From assembly GCA_003427395.1 (NCBI GenBank), contig BFEA01000275.1, positions 2,080,569 to 2,130,488 on the forward strand: a stretch of 49,920 nt of DNA, in the 5' to 3' direction. The notes beneath the pieces were generated by a model, which was not told where the DNA came from, made no database searches, and saw nothing but the letters and a program-made list of their open reading frames with translations. This stretch comes from Chara braunii. Taxonomy: Eukaryota; Streptophyta; Charophyceae; Charales; Characeae. Shown one piece after another: positions 12,520 to 23,687 of this stretch (its first letter is position 1; the number at the start of each line of letters is the position of its first letter). The translations under genes were made by a program, and so were the position numbers.

Positions 12520-13915
12520 ACATGAAACATAACAACCATTTTGTTGGCAAGGATGGAGGGGAACATATGGCAGACAGGAAGGAACGTGACATAACATAGT
12601 TATGGAGATATGGGATGTGCACACGAACAACTGGAAGGATAAAAAAAAGGTGTTGATACAATTGTGCGACCAATTAGGAAAATAAACCTAACTAAGAGAG
12701 ATTTAAGAGGCGATCCTAATTCAGTGGCTGGTTGGACTGAAAAAAGTTGGGTGGAACATGGGGGAATGGGTTAAAGCAACATAAGAACAAACACCAAAGA
12801 CTATCTTCAAAATAGAAGGTCAGATGGGCGAAACCTGGTATGTGGCTTCGACCTAGACAGTAGAAGGAGGCTTGCAAGAAATGTTAGTGCTACCATCTTG
12901 ATTCGAAGAGAGAGATGAACTCATCTTCAGAGACTTGTATACAACAATGACCACGTTAAAGAAATACAACAAGAACAGAGTAACCATACATCGACTCATT
13001 GTTGTGGACATAGCCAACAAGGTGCATGCAGAAGGTGAAGAATCATGGAGGTAACCATGAAGGCCTTATACAGACAACTGACAGTGGACATTGAAATGGT
13101 AGACGAAATGAGAAACTGTTGGACAAAGGGGGGTGGATCAATGATGAAGTAGAGATATGACAAACAACATTCTACATGATGGGCACGGATTTCTGTGCGA
13201 TTTGAAAGTTGGTTTGAAGCTTGTCTGTTGATTGCCTCTTGTCTTTTATTTTTATTTTTACAATTGTACTATATTAGTATATTCCAAGTTGCAATGTTCA
13301 AGGGGTGGTTTAGCCACTTATGACGCGGCTTGTTATGCTTTCAGAGTGACAAGTAGAACGCGCCTTAGTGAGCATGACTAAAAGATTACGTGTCTCATTT
13401 TTCCTCTTTCTACCACATAATTTTGCATGGCTTGGTGAAAATTTTGAGTGCGGTAATTTGTGCGAAACGATATTTGAACTTATAAATTTTTGATTGTTCG
13501 AGCAATGGGTACGCTTATGTACTTTGAAATTTCTTTCGAATTAGTACTCTTAATTAACATTAATCTTTAGGCTCGCTGAATGGATGCGTCGTGTAACTGA
13601 ACTTGATTCCCTCTTGTGCATGTAGACTGGGTGTAGTTCTTCCCGCTTTTTTCCCTGTGAGCCTTAATCTTGTTTTCAACTGTCAGTCTTTTTTTTTTTT
13701 TTAATCTTCAAGCTGAATTGCGTTCTTCCCCTCTCGTACCACTTTTTCGCGCTCGTGTAACCAACATGCCCTGCGTAGTTTCCTACTTCACCTGATCTCA
13801 TGGGTCAGCACAATGCAACTAGGATCGTTGCACGAAGTGTGTCCCCCAGGTCATGGCCCAGGTATGCAACTCATATGCACTTCCTTTTTACCTTACCAAT
13901 CAATCCTGCTAACGT
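12520..13915 (+). repeat. Direct repeat unit of about 1.3 kb, copy 2
   Basis: This is the partner of the unit at 10380-11665; see that entry. It differs by many substitutions and small indels, so the duplication is old. It ends near a CAATCAATCCTGCTAACG segment. Confidence 0.8.
12881..13054 (+). pseudogene. Unrecognised 57-codon reading frame, copy 2 (broken)
   Basis: This copy keeps the length and register of copy 1 but has a TGA at codon 7, which would be CGA before one C-to-T change. The conserved stretch reads EERDELIFRDLYT, then IHRLIVVDIANKVHAEG, and ends in TAA at the equivalent position. No family is recognised. Confidence 0.4.
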
Positions 13916-14012
13916 GTCTTCCTTTTGATCCTATCACAACTTTCTGGATGCTGCATAATCATAGTCAACCATCCCGCACCACACACCCAAACAAACAAGC
14001 TATACGACATCT

Positions 14013-14049
14013 GACACACACACACACATACACACACACACACACACAC
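14013..14049. repeat. (AC)n microsatellite
   Basis: An AC dinucleotide run with one AT interruption. Confidence 0.95.
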
Positions 14050-15990
14050 GAAGGATTGACTACCATCTGTCACCGAGCAGAACGCACCCTCATCTTCATC
14101 ATATAGTCCCAAAGATAGCATTTATGCATTCATGATAAGGGTGTGTTGTGTTCAGGGGAGGACGACAGGAACAAGTGACAATACAATCTACGACGATTCT
14201 ACGTTTTTTTTTTTCCTATTCAAACACGCGGAGTTAATAATAGGGGTGTTGATGGCAGCGAACACTACTAGCATTCTCGAGGACATCGTGAGAATTGCTG
14301 CAAAAAAAAAAAGATGGATGGAACAGGTCAAAACACAACCCACTTCCTGAGAATTGCTTCAGAAGAAAATAAATGCATGACATGGAATTCACCATTATGA
14401 TTATTGTACTTGCTCAAGGAAGGCTTCTGACAACCTCTGTTCTGATTGTTTTCTGCACACAAGTGTAATCACATGTATTTTTTTGCGAAAGCTCATACAC
14501 CAACATCAAAGTAGGGTGACCTGATCCCTGAGCACGGGATATCGAGTGGATTCATCATAGCGAACTTCTTAGAAGAATTGTCAATCCCAATGATTATATA
14601 AAAAGGTTATGCTCCCTATTGCAACTCAATCTCAAATACAAGATTGAATTCGTGAGTGAAGCGACCAAGTTGCTGTGGCCCATACAACTTCAGAGGATGC
14701 AAGGGCAACTCTGTGCATGGTGGTCTTTTTTGGGTTTATGGTCTACGTCATGCCCGAATGGTAGGGCTATTTTACTTTTGGAAAATTGCATCTATGCCCA
14801 ATTTAAAGATGGGAATGCTGGTGATTTGCTCTAGCACCAGGACCCTCCACGGTAGGTGAGGGGAGAAAAGCAGGCGTTTCACTCATTTGCAATCAAACTT
14901 CTCGTCCTCTCACGCTCAACATGCATATATGCAGTTGTTGATGGCCACAAAAACCTCAATGGATACGTAATCAACAACAAACTTGAGATGGCGCAGTGCG
15001 CCCATGCAAAAACTCTGAGACACGGCCTTCGACCAGGAACTCAGCTCAAAATAACTTGTCACACCTCATGGCTATGGGGTCTGAGCGTCAGTTTGGAATT
15101 CTCATCTTAACATTGTAACCACTGTTAGACGCACTCACACGCACGTTCGCACGCAACACTTGGATCTACCCTGAATATCTGAACTCACACTCACACACTA
15201 TCTTCTAACTTCTACCACATGGGCGGCTATGGTCGTCGCCATCTTCCTCCTCCTAGCGACTATGGTCGCTCGCCCTCTTCCACCGTCGGGCTACTTGCTG
15301 ACCACCGGTGAACTCAACGAGCAAATCACTCGAGCGGCGCTTCGACGTAGTTCCCCAGATAATGAGTGAATGACTCATCATTCCCTCTTTATTTATAGTT
15401 TTTTATTTGGTGGTCTAGGTCTGCCGATGTCCCAGACCCTCGAGATGTGTAGTCCCCACTCTGGTACTTGATACAAACAGACTGGACTTGGACTGCCTTT
15501 TCATGTGCCCCTTCGGGGTTAACTTGGGACTCTTGACCGTACAGAGATTTGACGGGCTGCCTCTACTGACTTCGAGGGGTCGAGTTGACTCTAAAGAAAC
15601 TATTCTAGCCACGACCTACTGACCTTTCAGAGGACGTATGGCCACCTAGAGATGACCCTAAGACTTCTAAAAGCTAGACCTACGGATCAAACCCACATGA
15701 CCCAAGTTGCACACACAAAACATTTATACACGGTTTTAGGGATAGGTCGCGGGTTCAAAGCACAGACGGTCAACCACAACTATGCAATGGACTATGAAAG
15801 GTCTGGGGATTGAGTCGTGGCACATGCAATTTTGCACAGACTGGGTGAAACCCTTTCACTCCCGCCATCCTAAATTTGAGGTCCTCCAAGAGCACTTTTA
15901 ATCCAAGGCAGGACCTTTACCTTTTCTTGCTCTTTTGTAAGCATGAACTATCATTGGGAGGGTTTTTTAGAAGTTATGTTCTAGTGAACC
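14050..15990. other. Anonymous sequence, possible gypsy 3' flank or LTR
   Basis: No protein motif is recognised. The stretch lies directly downstream (on the minus strand) of the minus-strand gypsy chromodomain-like end, so part of 15100-15990 could be its 3' untranslated region or LTR. No second LTR copy was found to prove it. Confidence 0.4.
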
Positions 15991-16145
15991 ATCTGTCGTC
16001 CTCAGGTTCCTGGTAAGCAAACTTGACTGTCTACTGCTCCTAGAGAGGACCTCTACCTCCAGTGCATAATACATCTTCTTTTAGTATTCGGTCTATGTCA
16101 TAGGCGTCATCCATATCTGGCGGAATCATATATCTCCGCAAAGGA

Positions 16146-16311
16146 AACTGTTCAGAAGTGACACAAGACAACAACTTTGATGCATGAAAGACTGAATACT
16201 TATGGAGGTGAGCTGGAATTTTTAGGAAAATGTTCACAAGTGACACAAGACAATAACTTTGATGCATGAAAGACTGGATAGGTATGAAGGTTATCTGGAA
16301 TTTCTATTGTA
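16146..16311. repeat. Direct duplication, 82-83-bp unit
   Basis: The phrase AAGTGACACAAGACAA followed by AACTTTGATGCATGAAAGAC starts at 16156 and again at 16238. The copies differ at about one position in ten, so either this is an old duplication or two family members were joined in assembly. Confidence 0.8.
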
Positions 16312-16681
16312 TATGACGGTCCATCGTCTCCACCTTTGAATTCTTGAACAAGCCACAACCCTCTATCTCGGAGCAAAAGCTTCTGTTAGATGTTTTCTTC
16401 TGGTGCAAACTCCTTCAACTTGACCCAGACTAAGTCACCTATCCTAAAATGTGAGGGTCTGCGATGCTTATTCGGTTGTTCAATCATGCATTGTTGGATT
16501 TTTTAAAGGTTTTCGCTCACTTTTTTAACTTCCTTCTCGCGTTGCAGGACAAACTGTCATGTACCGGGAGGTAACCTCTGAATCTTGTCCCGATTCAATT
16601 CTTCAAACGACCTACGTGGTCTAAAGGACTTATGCAACTCGTTAGGAGTTCTGGAAACAACCAAGTGTAGACTATTATTAT

Positions 16682-16931
16682 AGGCACTAGACACTTTGAG
16701 AAACATCTCATCCCAATTTACTTGATCGGGTCTAATATACGTTCAAAATAACTCTTGCAAGATCATATTCATTTGTCCAGTTTGGCCGTTTGTCTTTAGA
16801 TGACGAAGGCACTAGATACTTTGAGAAACATCTCATCTCAATTTACTTGATCGGGTCTAATATACATTTAAAGTAACTCTTGCAAGATCATATTCATTTG
16901 TCCAGTTTGACCGTTTGTCTTTGGATGACGA
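16682..16931. repeat. Direct duplication, 125-bp unit in gypsy integrase
   Basis: AGGCACTAGACACTTTGAG at 16682 and AGGCACTAGATACTTTGAG at 16807 begin two units with several substitutions between them. The integrase peptide is therefore read twice. Confidence 0.85.
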
Positions 16932-17176
16932 CCTGGCGACATCAACAACTTAGATCTGTAGACTTTCATGAGATCTTGTCAGTTATGGATGGTAAGTCGT
17001 GTGTCTCTAGATGTGTATAAGAGACAGATTTTCATTCTCAGTAACTGTTGCAAGATCATATTCATTTGTCCAGTTTGACCGTTTGTCTTTGGATGACGAC
17101 CTGGCGACATCAACAACTTAGATCTGTAGACTTTCATGAGATCTTGTCAGTTATGGATGGTAAGTCGTGTGTCTCT
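16872..17176. repeat. 137-bp near-identical duplication around an adapter
   Basis: The stretch 16872-17008 recurs at 17040-17176 with a single mismatch (CTC versus CTG in AGTAACTCTT/AGTAACTGTT). The intervening 31 bp include the Nextera mosaic end. This is most simply an assembly artefact. Confidence 0.9.
17009..17027 (+). other. Nextera/Tn5 mosaic-end adapter (contaminant)
   Basis: The 19 bases AGATGTGTATAAGAGACAG are exactly the Tn5 mosaic end used in Nextera and mate-pair libraries. Read on the minus strand in the gypsy frame the region gives CLLYTS, a well-known artefact peptide. It is not biology. Confidence 0.97.
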
Positions 17177-17984
17177 ATCGTTAACCATTGACAATGGTAT
17201 GGCATGCTCACTTACCCAAAAATTAAGTAACTTCTCTATAACTAATTCAGTCTTTGTCTCTGCGGGTAGTGGTACGAAGTTCACATATTTGCTAAATCGA
17301 TCTATATGACCATGACTTGACGTTTTTCATGCTTATTCTTAACCCCTATATCCATGAAGTCAATGGAAACAAACTCTTCAGGTCCTGCTGGGATAGGCAG
17401 GGGCCTCTGAAGGCCTCGGGGTGCTCTTGTTGTTGCGTTGTTACGCTGTCAGACTTTACAACTGAAAACATACTCTATACTGTCTACTTTCATGCCAGAC
17501 CACGTATATGACATCGATAGGTTGGCTTATATTTTTTGCTAGCGAAAGTGTCCTTCTGTATCATGGTTTTCCCCTAAGATTAAAATGTGGATCTCTTCAC
17601 TATTAGGGGCACATAATCTATCAATAACATTGGTCTTCTCAAAGAGTAGCCAACTTGTGGTTCTCCAGTCTGGTTCGCTATCAGAAGTTTCCTTAACCCT
17701 TTTCAGGGGATTACTGTAGATTGGGTTCTGAGCGTATAAATATTTTATTTTCTGTTGTAGATTTACCCTTATATCATGATAATGCACAGTTTTTTTAAAG
17801 TAATTATCCCTTCTACTTAAAGCATCAACTACCATATTAAACTTGTCTTTAACGAGATTTAACTCAAAGTCAAATTGGTCTACCTTTGCTCCCTACCTAG
17901 TCAATTTGGGCGTCATCTTGGCTTGCGTCTTCAACCATTTCAAAGTTTCATGATTTGAGTATACTTTAACATGTCTATCAAACA

Positions 17985-19311
17985 AGAACTTGATGAATTG
18001 AGGAAGCAACTACAAGAACAAACTTACATCTGAAGCTCCTTTTTTTATTCCTTCCTAAAAAGGAAGGTGAGTTACGACTCTGCATTGGTTATCGAGGGTT
18101 GAACAAGGTTACTGTAAAGAATGTCAAACCCCTTCCTCGAATTGACGACCTCCTAGATCAACTGCATGGATGCAAGTATTTCAGTAAGATTGATTTGAAA
18201 TTCGGTTGCCACTAGATTGAGGTATCCCCCGAAGATCAACACAAAACGACATTTTAAACAAGGTATGAATACTATGAGTTCAATGTAATGTCTTTTAGGT
18301 CGACTAATCCACCTGCGACCTTTCGGAGGTTAATGAATGAACTATTTAGAGATTGGTTGGATCAATTCGTGGTTGTGTATCTTGAAGATATACTTGTATT
18401 CAATAAAAAGTTGGAAGACCACCTGAAACAACTGCGTATGATCTTACAAAAAACTCAGAGAAGGTAACTTTATACTCTAAGAAGACTGAATTCGCAAAGT
18501 CTGAAGTTTTGTACTTATAACATATTGTGAATGAAGATGAGTTGAGGCCCGAAAAACAAAAAATTGTTGTTATAAGATATTGGACTAAACCAAAGACTCT
18601 AATTGAACTTTATTCCTTCCTTGGATTGACTAACTATTATCGAAAGTTCCTCCAAAACTTCCCTTGTATAGCTGCTCCAATAAGAAAACTCTTGAAGAAA
18701 GAGACAATTTGACTTTGAGATTAAGATTGAAGAATGCGCTAACTCACTATCATGTTCTAAAATTTGCAGACCCATCGTTACCTTTTGTCGTAACCACTCA
18801 CGCAAGTTAGTATGAGATTGAGGCTGTATTGCAGCAAAATGATGGGAAGGGTTATCGATCAATCAAATTTATGTATTGCTAACTTAACCTACGAGAAAAA
18901 AATGTATACACTGTTGCAAATTATTTTAACGTGGAAACACTACCCCTTACGTAGGCACTTCAAAATTGAATGAGATCATAAAACTCTAAAGTAACTCACG
19001 ATACAACCCCATCTCACTGATAAACTTACTAAATGATCAACTATCATTGAGACTTATGATTTTGAGCTGAAAAATATAAAAGGAAAGAACAATGTGGTGG
19101 CTAACACTCTTTCAAGAAGAAGTGACTTCTTTGGAACCATGGTTACATACTTAGACATTGAAAACGAGCTAAAGGATGAGATTAGGCAATGATACGCAAC
19201 CGACCAGATTCGGCAACCTATTATACACTGTTTGAAATCAAATCCGAAACGTTTCCCTGATTATCGAATGGATGATGAAATATTTTTCTTAATTGATGGT
19301 AATAAACAAAT
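17985..19311 (+). pseudogene. Ty3/gypsy polyprotein remnant: RT and RNase H
   Basis: The frame starts at the RT N-terminal landmark ([12 protein letters not shown]) and continues with the conserved [17 protein letters not shown] and [22 protein letters not shown] segments. The catalytic box reads VVYLEDILVF, where YxDD would be expected, so an Asp has become Glu. RNase H follows, ending NNVVANTLSRR near 19120, then the spacer before integrase (DYRMDDEIFFLIDGNK). Several stops and frameshifts make it inactive. The coding frame is interrupted at 19311 by an insertion and resumes at 20361 with the frame intact across the junction. Confidence 0.88.
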
Positions 19312-20366
19312 GCAAGGAACATGAATATGGACGAAGCACCGAAATCCAGAATGCAAAATCACACTGAAGTCCAAGTAGTCAAAGCCAGAGCAGATAGCAC
19401 AATGGAACCGAGTAACCATCCAATTGAGAATGATACAGAAGAATCGTGAGTCAATGTCCAAGCCCAACAGGGCAACACCAACAGCATAACCCAATGTAGC
19501 TCTCTCTTGTGAATGGCGCCAGACGCCCTATCTACTCTACAGACTAAGCCTACAACTACAGCAATGAAAGCAACCAGACAACTTGACTACCAGCGAGTGA
19601 TGATGTCAACACCAATGCCGACCTCCACCTCCACCAGGTGCGTGTCCTTTTCACCCACACTCTCCCTGGTTACCCTCACAGCGCCCTTCACCTCCGAAGA
19701 ACCACCTTCGCCCTCACCTCCCCTTCGCCCTATGCAGCCCGGCTATGGCCGCCAAGCGCCCAGTACACAGGAAGCGCCCTACCGCCTAGCGCTAGCCTGT
19801 CCCATCCCAGCGCAGTGCAGCTCTGCACAACGCAGCACCTCGCATTCGCGCAGCGTGCCCGCAATGCCTACCTTGGCCAAGATCCCTTCCCACTCGCCCT
19901 ACTTGCCTATATGCCAGTGCTGCGTGTGGGCGGCCTCCCTTGAGCCTGCGACTGGGCCCCAGTGGCTGAACCCAACACGATACAGTTGAGACCCGGGACA
20001 ATGCAGTTGCGCCTCTTTCATCAAGGCCTGCGGCCAGATTCAACTAGTGGGCCGATTTCCCTTTGGCATTTTCGGCCACTATTCCCAGCATGAATTGTCG
20101 CCCTCACGTTCAAGTGCCCTAGGGCCTAACTAACTCAGAGGCCCTGGGATCTCCACATTTGTAGAGATTCAAGACTTGGTGCAGTCCAACCAACTGGCGT
20201 GTTGTAACTGTATGGACCCTACTTCGGGAAATGTTTGCACAGAGGGCTCTTGTTGATTTCCTGGCCCGCCTTCACTTAGGGCGGGTACTAGGCTTGCTGG
20301 GGCCTTAGCCCAGAACATGTACATCATGGCAAGGCCCCTTCTTGAGGGCTCAATCCTCACACAAAT
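19306..20366. mobile_element. 1,049-bp insertion with 6-bp TSD (ACAAAT), class unknown
   Basis: ACAAAT at 19306-19311 and at 20361-20366 flanks 1,049 bp that do not belong to gypsy. If the insert and one repeat are ignored, the gypsy frame passes straight from DGNK to Q-IIFAPHNEPI, which shows the exact insertion site. The insert contains a GC-rich, Pro/Ser/Thr-rich frame at 19513-19989 that I regard as non-coding. No terminal inverted repeats or poly-A were found, so it could be a solo LTR or another short element. Confidence 0.75.
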
Positions 20367-20693
20367 AATTTTTGCTCCACATAATGAACCTATCAAGAGT
20401 CTAATTCTTGGTGAGTGCCATGATACTGAAGGACATTTCGGTTTTAATTTTTTTTTTGCCAATGTCCGATAACATTTTGTTTGACAAGTAATAAAAAATG
20501 GCACGCTAAGGTACGTGGGAACTTGCCTTGTGTGTCAGTGCAATAAGCTATTCCACAGGAACCCCTTGGGATAACTGAGACTACTATCAATTCCCGAAAG
20601 TCAGGTGAGTCTATTTTCATCGAATTCAGGAGCCTAACGAAGAGTCCAAATGGAAACATTTAGGTAATGGTAATTGTGAATCGATCCTCTAAG
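20361..20693 (+). pseudogene. Ty3/gypsy integrase H2C2 zinc-finger region
   Basis: This continues the plus-strand gypsy frame: FAPHNEPIKSLILGECHDTEGHF, then a shifted frame with GTLxYVGTCLVCQCNK, covering the His-His-Cys-Cys finger of integrase. A PQEPLGI...SIFIEF segment and an IVNRSSK segment follow, the usual start of the integrase core. It has frameshifts and is interrupted at 20693 by a second insertion. Confidence 0.82.
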
Positions 20694-20780
20694 CTAGGTT
20701 ACCAATGGTCCGACGGCCGGACGTCTCCCCCGGACATCAGGTACCCCCTCCGGATTTTCGGACGACGACTTCTTGGCACT

Positions 20781-20811
<31 letters not shown>

Positions 20812-21175
20812 AAGTGTTGCACATGTCCTAGAGACCCCCCACAAAAAAATTCAGAATTTTTTGAACATTTGATGATAGGGTGGTATTTTTTTTTGGGGGG
20901 GGGTACGATGGGTTTTGGTGGGGATAGGAGGGTTATAGGTGGGGATTAGAAGCTTTGAAGATTTTTACTATTTATTCCACTGGCCCAAATGATCCAAAAA
21001 TTTGGTGGCATACACCTAATGCAAGGTAGAAGCCACATGATTTTTATTTTTTTTTATTTTTTTGCGCTAGGTCGGACATACCCTGTCCGGTCCGACGTCC
21101 GACCAGACGTCCGGTCGGACATCCCAGACGATCAGGGGGGTCCCGGACGTCCAATCCAACAACCTAGTCTCTAAG
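20687..21175. mobile_element. Non-autonomous DNA transposon (hAT-like MITE), 475 bp
   Basis: CTCTAAG at 20687-20693 and 21169-21175 is the target duplication (7 bp; 8 bp with one mismatch). The element begins CTAGGTT and ends AACCTAG, and its ends are rich in CCGGACGTC, GTCCGAC and similar palindromic words in opposite orientation, giving imperfect terminal inverted repeats. The interior is AT-rich with a 27-A run and a T9G9 run, and has no coding frame. Without it the gypsy integrase reads RSSK directly into YAMFVPLP. The duplication length suggests the hAT superfamily. Confidence 0.8.
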
Positions 21176-22030
21176 TACGCTATGTTTGTTCCTTTGCCCG
21201 TTGAAGCAAGAACTGAGCTTGTAATTCAAAAAATTCAGATGCAATGAGTTTTTGAATATGAATTTCCCAAAACCATTGTATGCGATAGAGATGTGCGATT
21301 TGCGAGCAACGACACCAAACTGGCTATGTCTTCAGGACGATATCCCGGGACTGACAGCTAAACTGAACAACTGAACGAGTTAAAGGATGAGATTGCAAGT
21401 GCATATAATAACAATGTACATATGTCTACAAGACACACACCTAACGAATTGCATAAAGGTTGGCAACCTCTGAGACCGATCAACTCGGAGTCCTTGAAAA
21501 GGGACCAAATCTAGAAGTTGCTTCCGGAAACACGAGAATTTACAGTTCTCTATAAGCAAGACATTTAGAAAGCAAAAGAGAATATAAAAAAAATCGAAGA
21601 GAAAATGATTGAACAGACAAACAAGCAAAGAAGTCCTGCACAATTCAAAGAAGGAGATATGATTTGTGTGACATCTAACGAATTTTCACTTGAGAAAAAT
21701 GTCTTGCAGAAACTGCTACCCATCTGCTATGGACCCTGGAAAGTCCTTAAAATAAAAGGGGATGTCGGTGGACCATCCTACCGAATTGATATTCCCCCTC
21801 ATCTAAAGACCTACCCAGTCTTCCATGCCTCTAAATTGTTACCCTATGATGAAGGACAAGAATTTTCGAACAAACCGTCCTTCTTTCCACCTTTAATGGA
21901 TGACGGGTACTAAGTTCAAAAGATACTTGAGCATTGGTTTTCTCAAGTGGAACAAGAGGAAGACCTCAGAAACAATATAAGGTAAAATTATCTAATCAAC
22001 CGACGTCTGAAGCTCGCTGGTTTAGCAAAA
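21169..22030 (+). pseudogene. Ty3/gypsy integrase core and C-terminal region
   Basis: The frame resumes with YAMFVPLPVEARTELV, FEYEFPKTIVCDRDVRF (the second catalytic Asp region) and a degraded GRYPGTDS*TEQLNE segment equivalent to the PQTDGQTE box. It continues through TPNELHKGW, FKEGDMICV, LPICYGPWKVL and PPHLKTYPVFHASKLL to QKILEHWF, the C-terminal chromovirus-like end. There are at least four stops. The 102-codon open stretch at 21605-21913 is only part of the polyprotein. Confidence 0.87.
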
Positions 22031-22092
22031 GAGAACTCTTACCTATTGCCCCCGACAGCATACGAGAGAAGTCTGAAAACATATAATATGAA

Positions 22093-22350
22093 ATGAAATT
22101 TCTGCGATGGAACTCCAAATCGACCAGGATGGAATGTTGTAAGTCATGTGGCAAATTCAGTCACTGGGCTCTCAACACGCCCACAAATAGGTACAAACGG
22201 GCAGGCCTTGAAAAAAGGGTTAAAAAAGACCTTGAAAAGTGCCCAGGTCGACAGTTGATCAAAAAGTCAACAGTCAACTTGTGGACCCAGGCCCAGATCC
22301 GAGAAGTCAAAGTCGACAACAAAGATTTCCTGGCCGTTGATCTGGAATAA
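22093..22350 (+). pseudogene. Possible gag zinc-knuckle fragment
   Basis: The 85-codon frame contains CCKSCGKFSHWALNTP, which resembles a retroviral-type CCHC knuckle (C-x2-C-x4-H-x4-C) with the last Cys replaced by Asn. The remainder is Lys-rich. It lies just downstream of the gypsy C-terminus and may belong to another degraded LTR element. Low certainty. Confidence 0.35.
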
Positions 22351-22923
22351 TCTAACAGTTGTATGCAGGTTCGAGAAGATTCAGGCCTAGAGGAGTCCAA
22401 ACCGAAATTGGGACTGATCGGATGATCCAGGCCCTCAAATGGACCGATGCTGACCCAGAACAACGTGAGTCAACACTACAAAAGGTTAACCTCGCCACCG
22501 CTCGAGCATTCAGTTTTGCGAGTGCCTTGTGGCTATGACGTTGCACGTGAGTCTTGAGAGGAGGTGCTTGCGCCAGGCTGCTGGATGGGCGCCAGCCGGA
22601 CACTATAGCCTAAAGAGAGGGAGAAAGCAGCCATGGCCGCGACCGTAGATGGGGACGAGGGAATGTGGAGAGAGAGAGAGAGAGAGAGAGTGCGTGATGT
22701 GAGTCGTTGTGTGTACGTACCTGGTTTCTTCATATGTAAAGCTGTTGTCGATTTTGCTCGTTGTTGGAAGATCGTTTATCTACAAGGGACTGCTTCCACA
22801 TCCTCCACGTGTTACACAGAGTGCTAACGTGCCGCATCGAGTGCATATTGCTGACGTGGCGCATTAAGTACATATTGCTGATGTGGCAGAGGTGGGGAGC
22901 CTTAAGGGGAAGAGGGCATTACA

Positions 22924-22956
<33 letters not shown>

Positions 22957-23671
22957 GAGGGCTTATCTGTCTGGATGCTCCATCTATTGGTGGGGAGCGG
23001 CACCTGCCGGAAACCGGGTCCAGCGTCCCATTGATACATCTTGCAACACGGAGACTTCAAATTGTTGTTCCCAGGGCTGTGGTCATCTCATTTGTCTCGG
23101 GGCTCCATTATCCCATGGAGTTGCCAGTAATATCCATTCCATCTTGGAGCGCCGCTTGTCTTATTTGCTCAGCCCTATTCAACAGCCCTCCTGTTCATTA
23201 TTACAACATCTGTCCCTGTAAAACCCTTTAAACCATATACCCTCTCAAACCTATGCATGCCACACTATTGATCCTTAAAGCCCGCTGCAACAGAGAGAAG
23301 TAAAATGAGACAAGGCAATTGCAGCACATTTGAATCTGTCTTATATGTCACTGGGTGTGTGAGAGCCCTTGTACCGTAGACCGGTTGGTGGCTTCCAACT
23401 GTCTATTCTTCCCTCCTCTCCTTTTCTGGATACTGTGGACTTTGAGATATGCACGTGGTAATGAGGAAACATGTACTTCAATGACTTGGAACTGATGGGC
23501 TTATTGAATTGATTATCTCATGACATTGCACGACATTGTTATCTGCGACCTGATTGGATGACGAGACTTGGTTCATTACAGACTAATGGACAAAACCACA
23601 TAATTAACGAGTAACCAAGATTATTCTGGAGTCTGCAAAGGCCAGAACTGAACTAACAAATATCCGCATTC
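22350..23671. other. Anonymous sequence with (GA)n and a retroposon tail module
   Basis: No gene is recognised. A (GA)n tract lies at 22669-22690. A poly-T run at 22924-22952 is followed by CTCCATCTATTGGTGGGGAG and GGAAACCGGGTCCAGCGTCCCA (to about 23031), which is the minus-strand form of the tail module described for the LINE and SINE 3' ends. The sequence up to 23671 is the pre-insertion flank of the large LINE. Confidence 0.6.
22924..23031 (-). mobile_element. Retroposon 3' tail module with poly-A (minus strand)
   Basis: On the minus strand the order is TGGGACGCTGGACCCGGTTTCC, then GCTCCCCACCAATAGATGGAGC, then poly-A. This is the consensus order seen in at least six other places in the window. 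Confidence 0.7.
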
Positions 23672-23687
23672 AAGTTGGTTCCACCCA

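Larger units (their letters stand above)
15990..17990 (-). pseudogene. Ty3/gypsy polyprotein remnant: RNase H end, integrase, C-terminal region
   Basis: Reading leftward from 17990, the peptide begins inside RNase H (VYSNHETLKWL), passes VVDALSRR (the usual RNase H C-terminus), and continues to the H2C2 integrase finger region (LCAPNSEEIH then GENHDTEGHF). It then shows integrase core landmarks DRFSKYVNFVPLP, VNDRDTRLT and a GRHPKTNGQTGQMN segment, and finally a chromovirus-like end (VFHASKLL, DIDRIL). Many stops and frameshifts are present, so it is dead. Three internal direct duplications disturb the integrase part, one of which contains a sequencing adapter. The 5' portion (gag, protease, most of RT) is absent because the sequence meets a plus-strand gypsy fragment head to head at about 17985. 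Family assignment is firm; the exact ends are not. Confidence 0.88.

Noticed and set aside
19513-19989. 158-codon Pro/Thr/Ser-rich plus-strand frame
   Set aside because: It is contained in the 1,049-bp insertion, overlaps competing frames of equal quality, and shows no domain.
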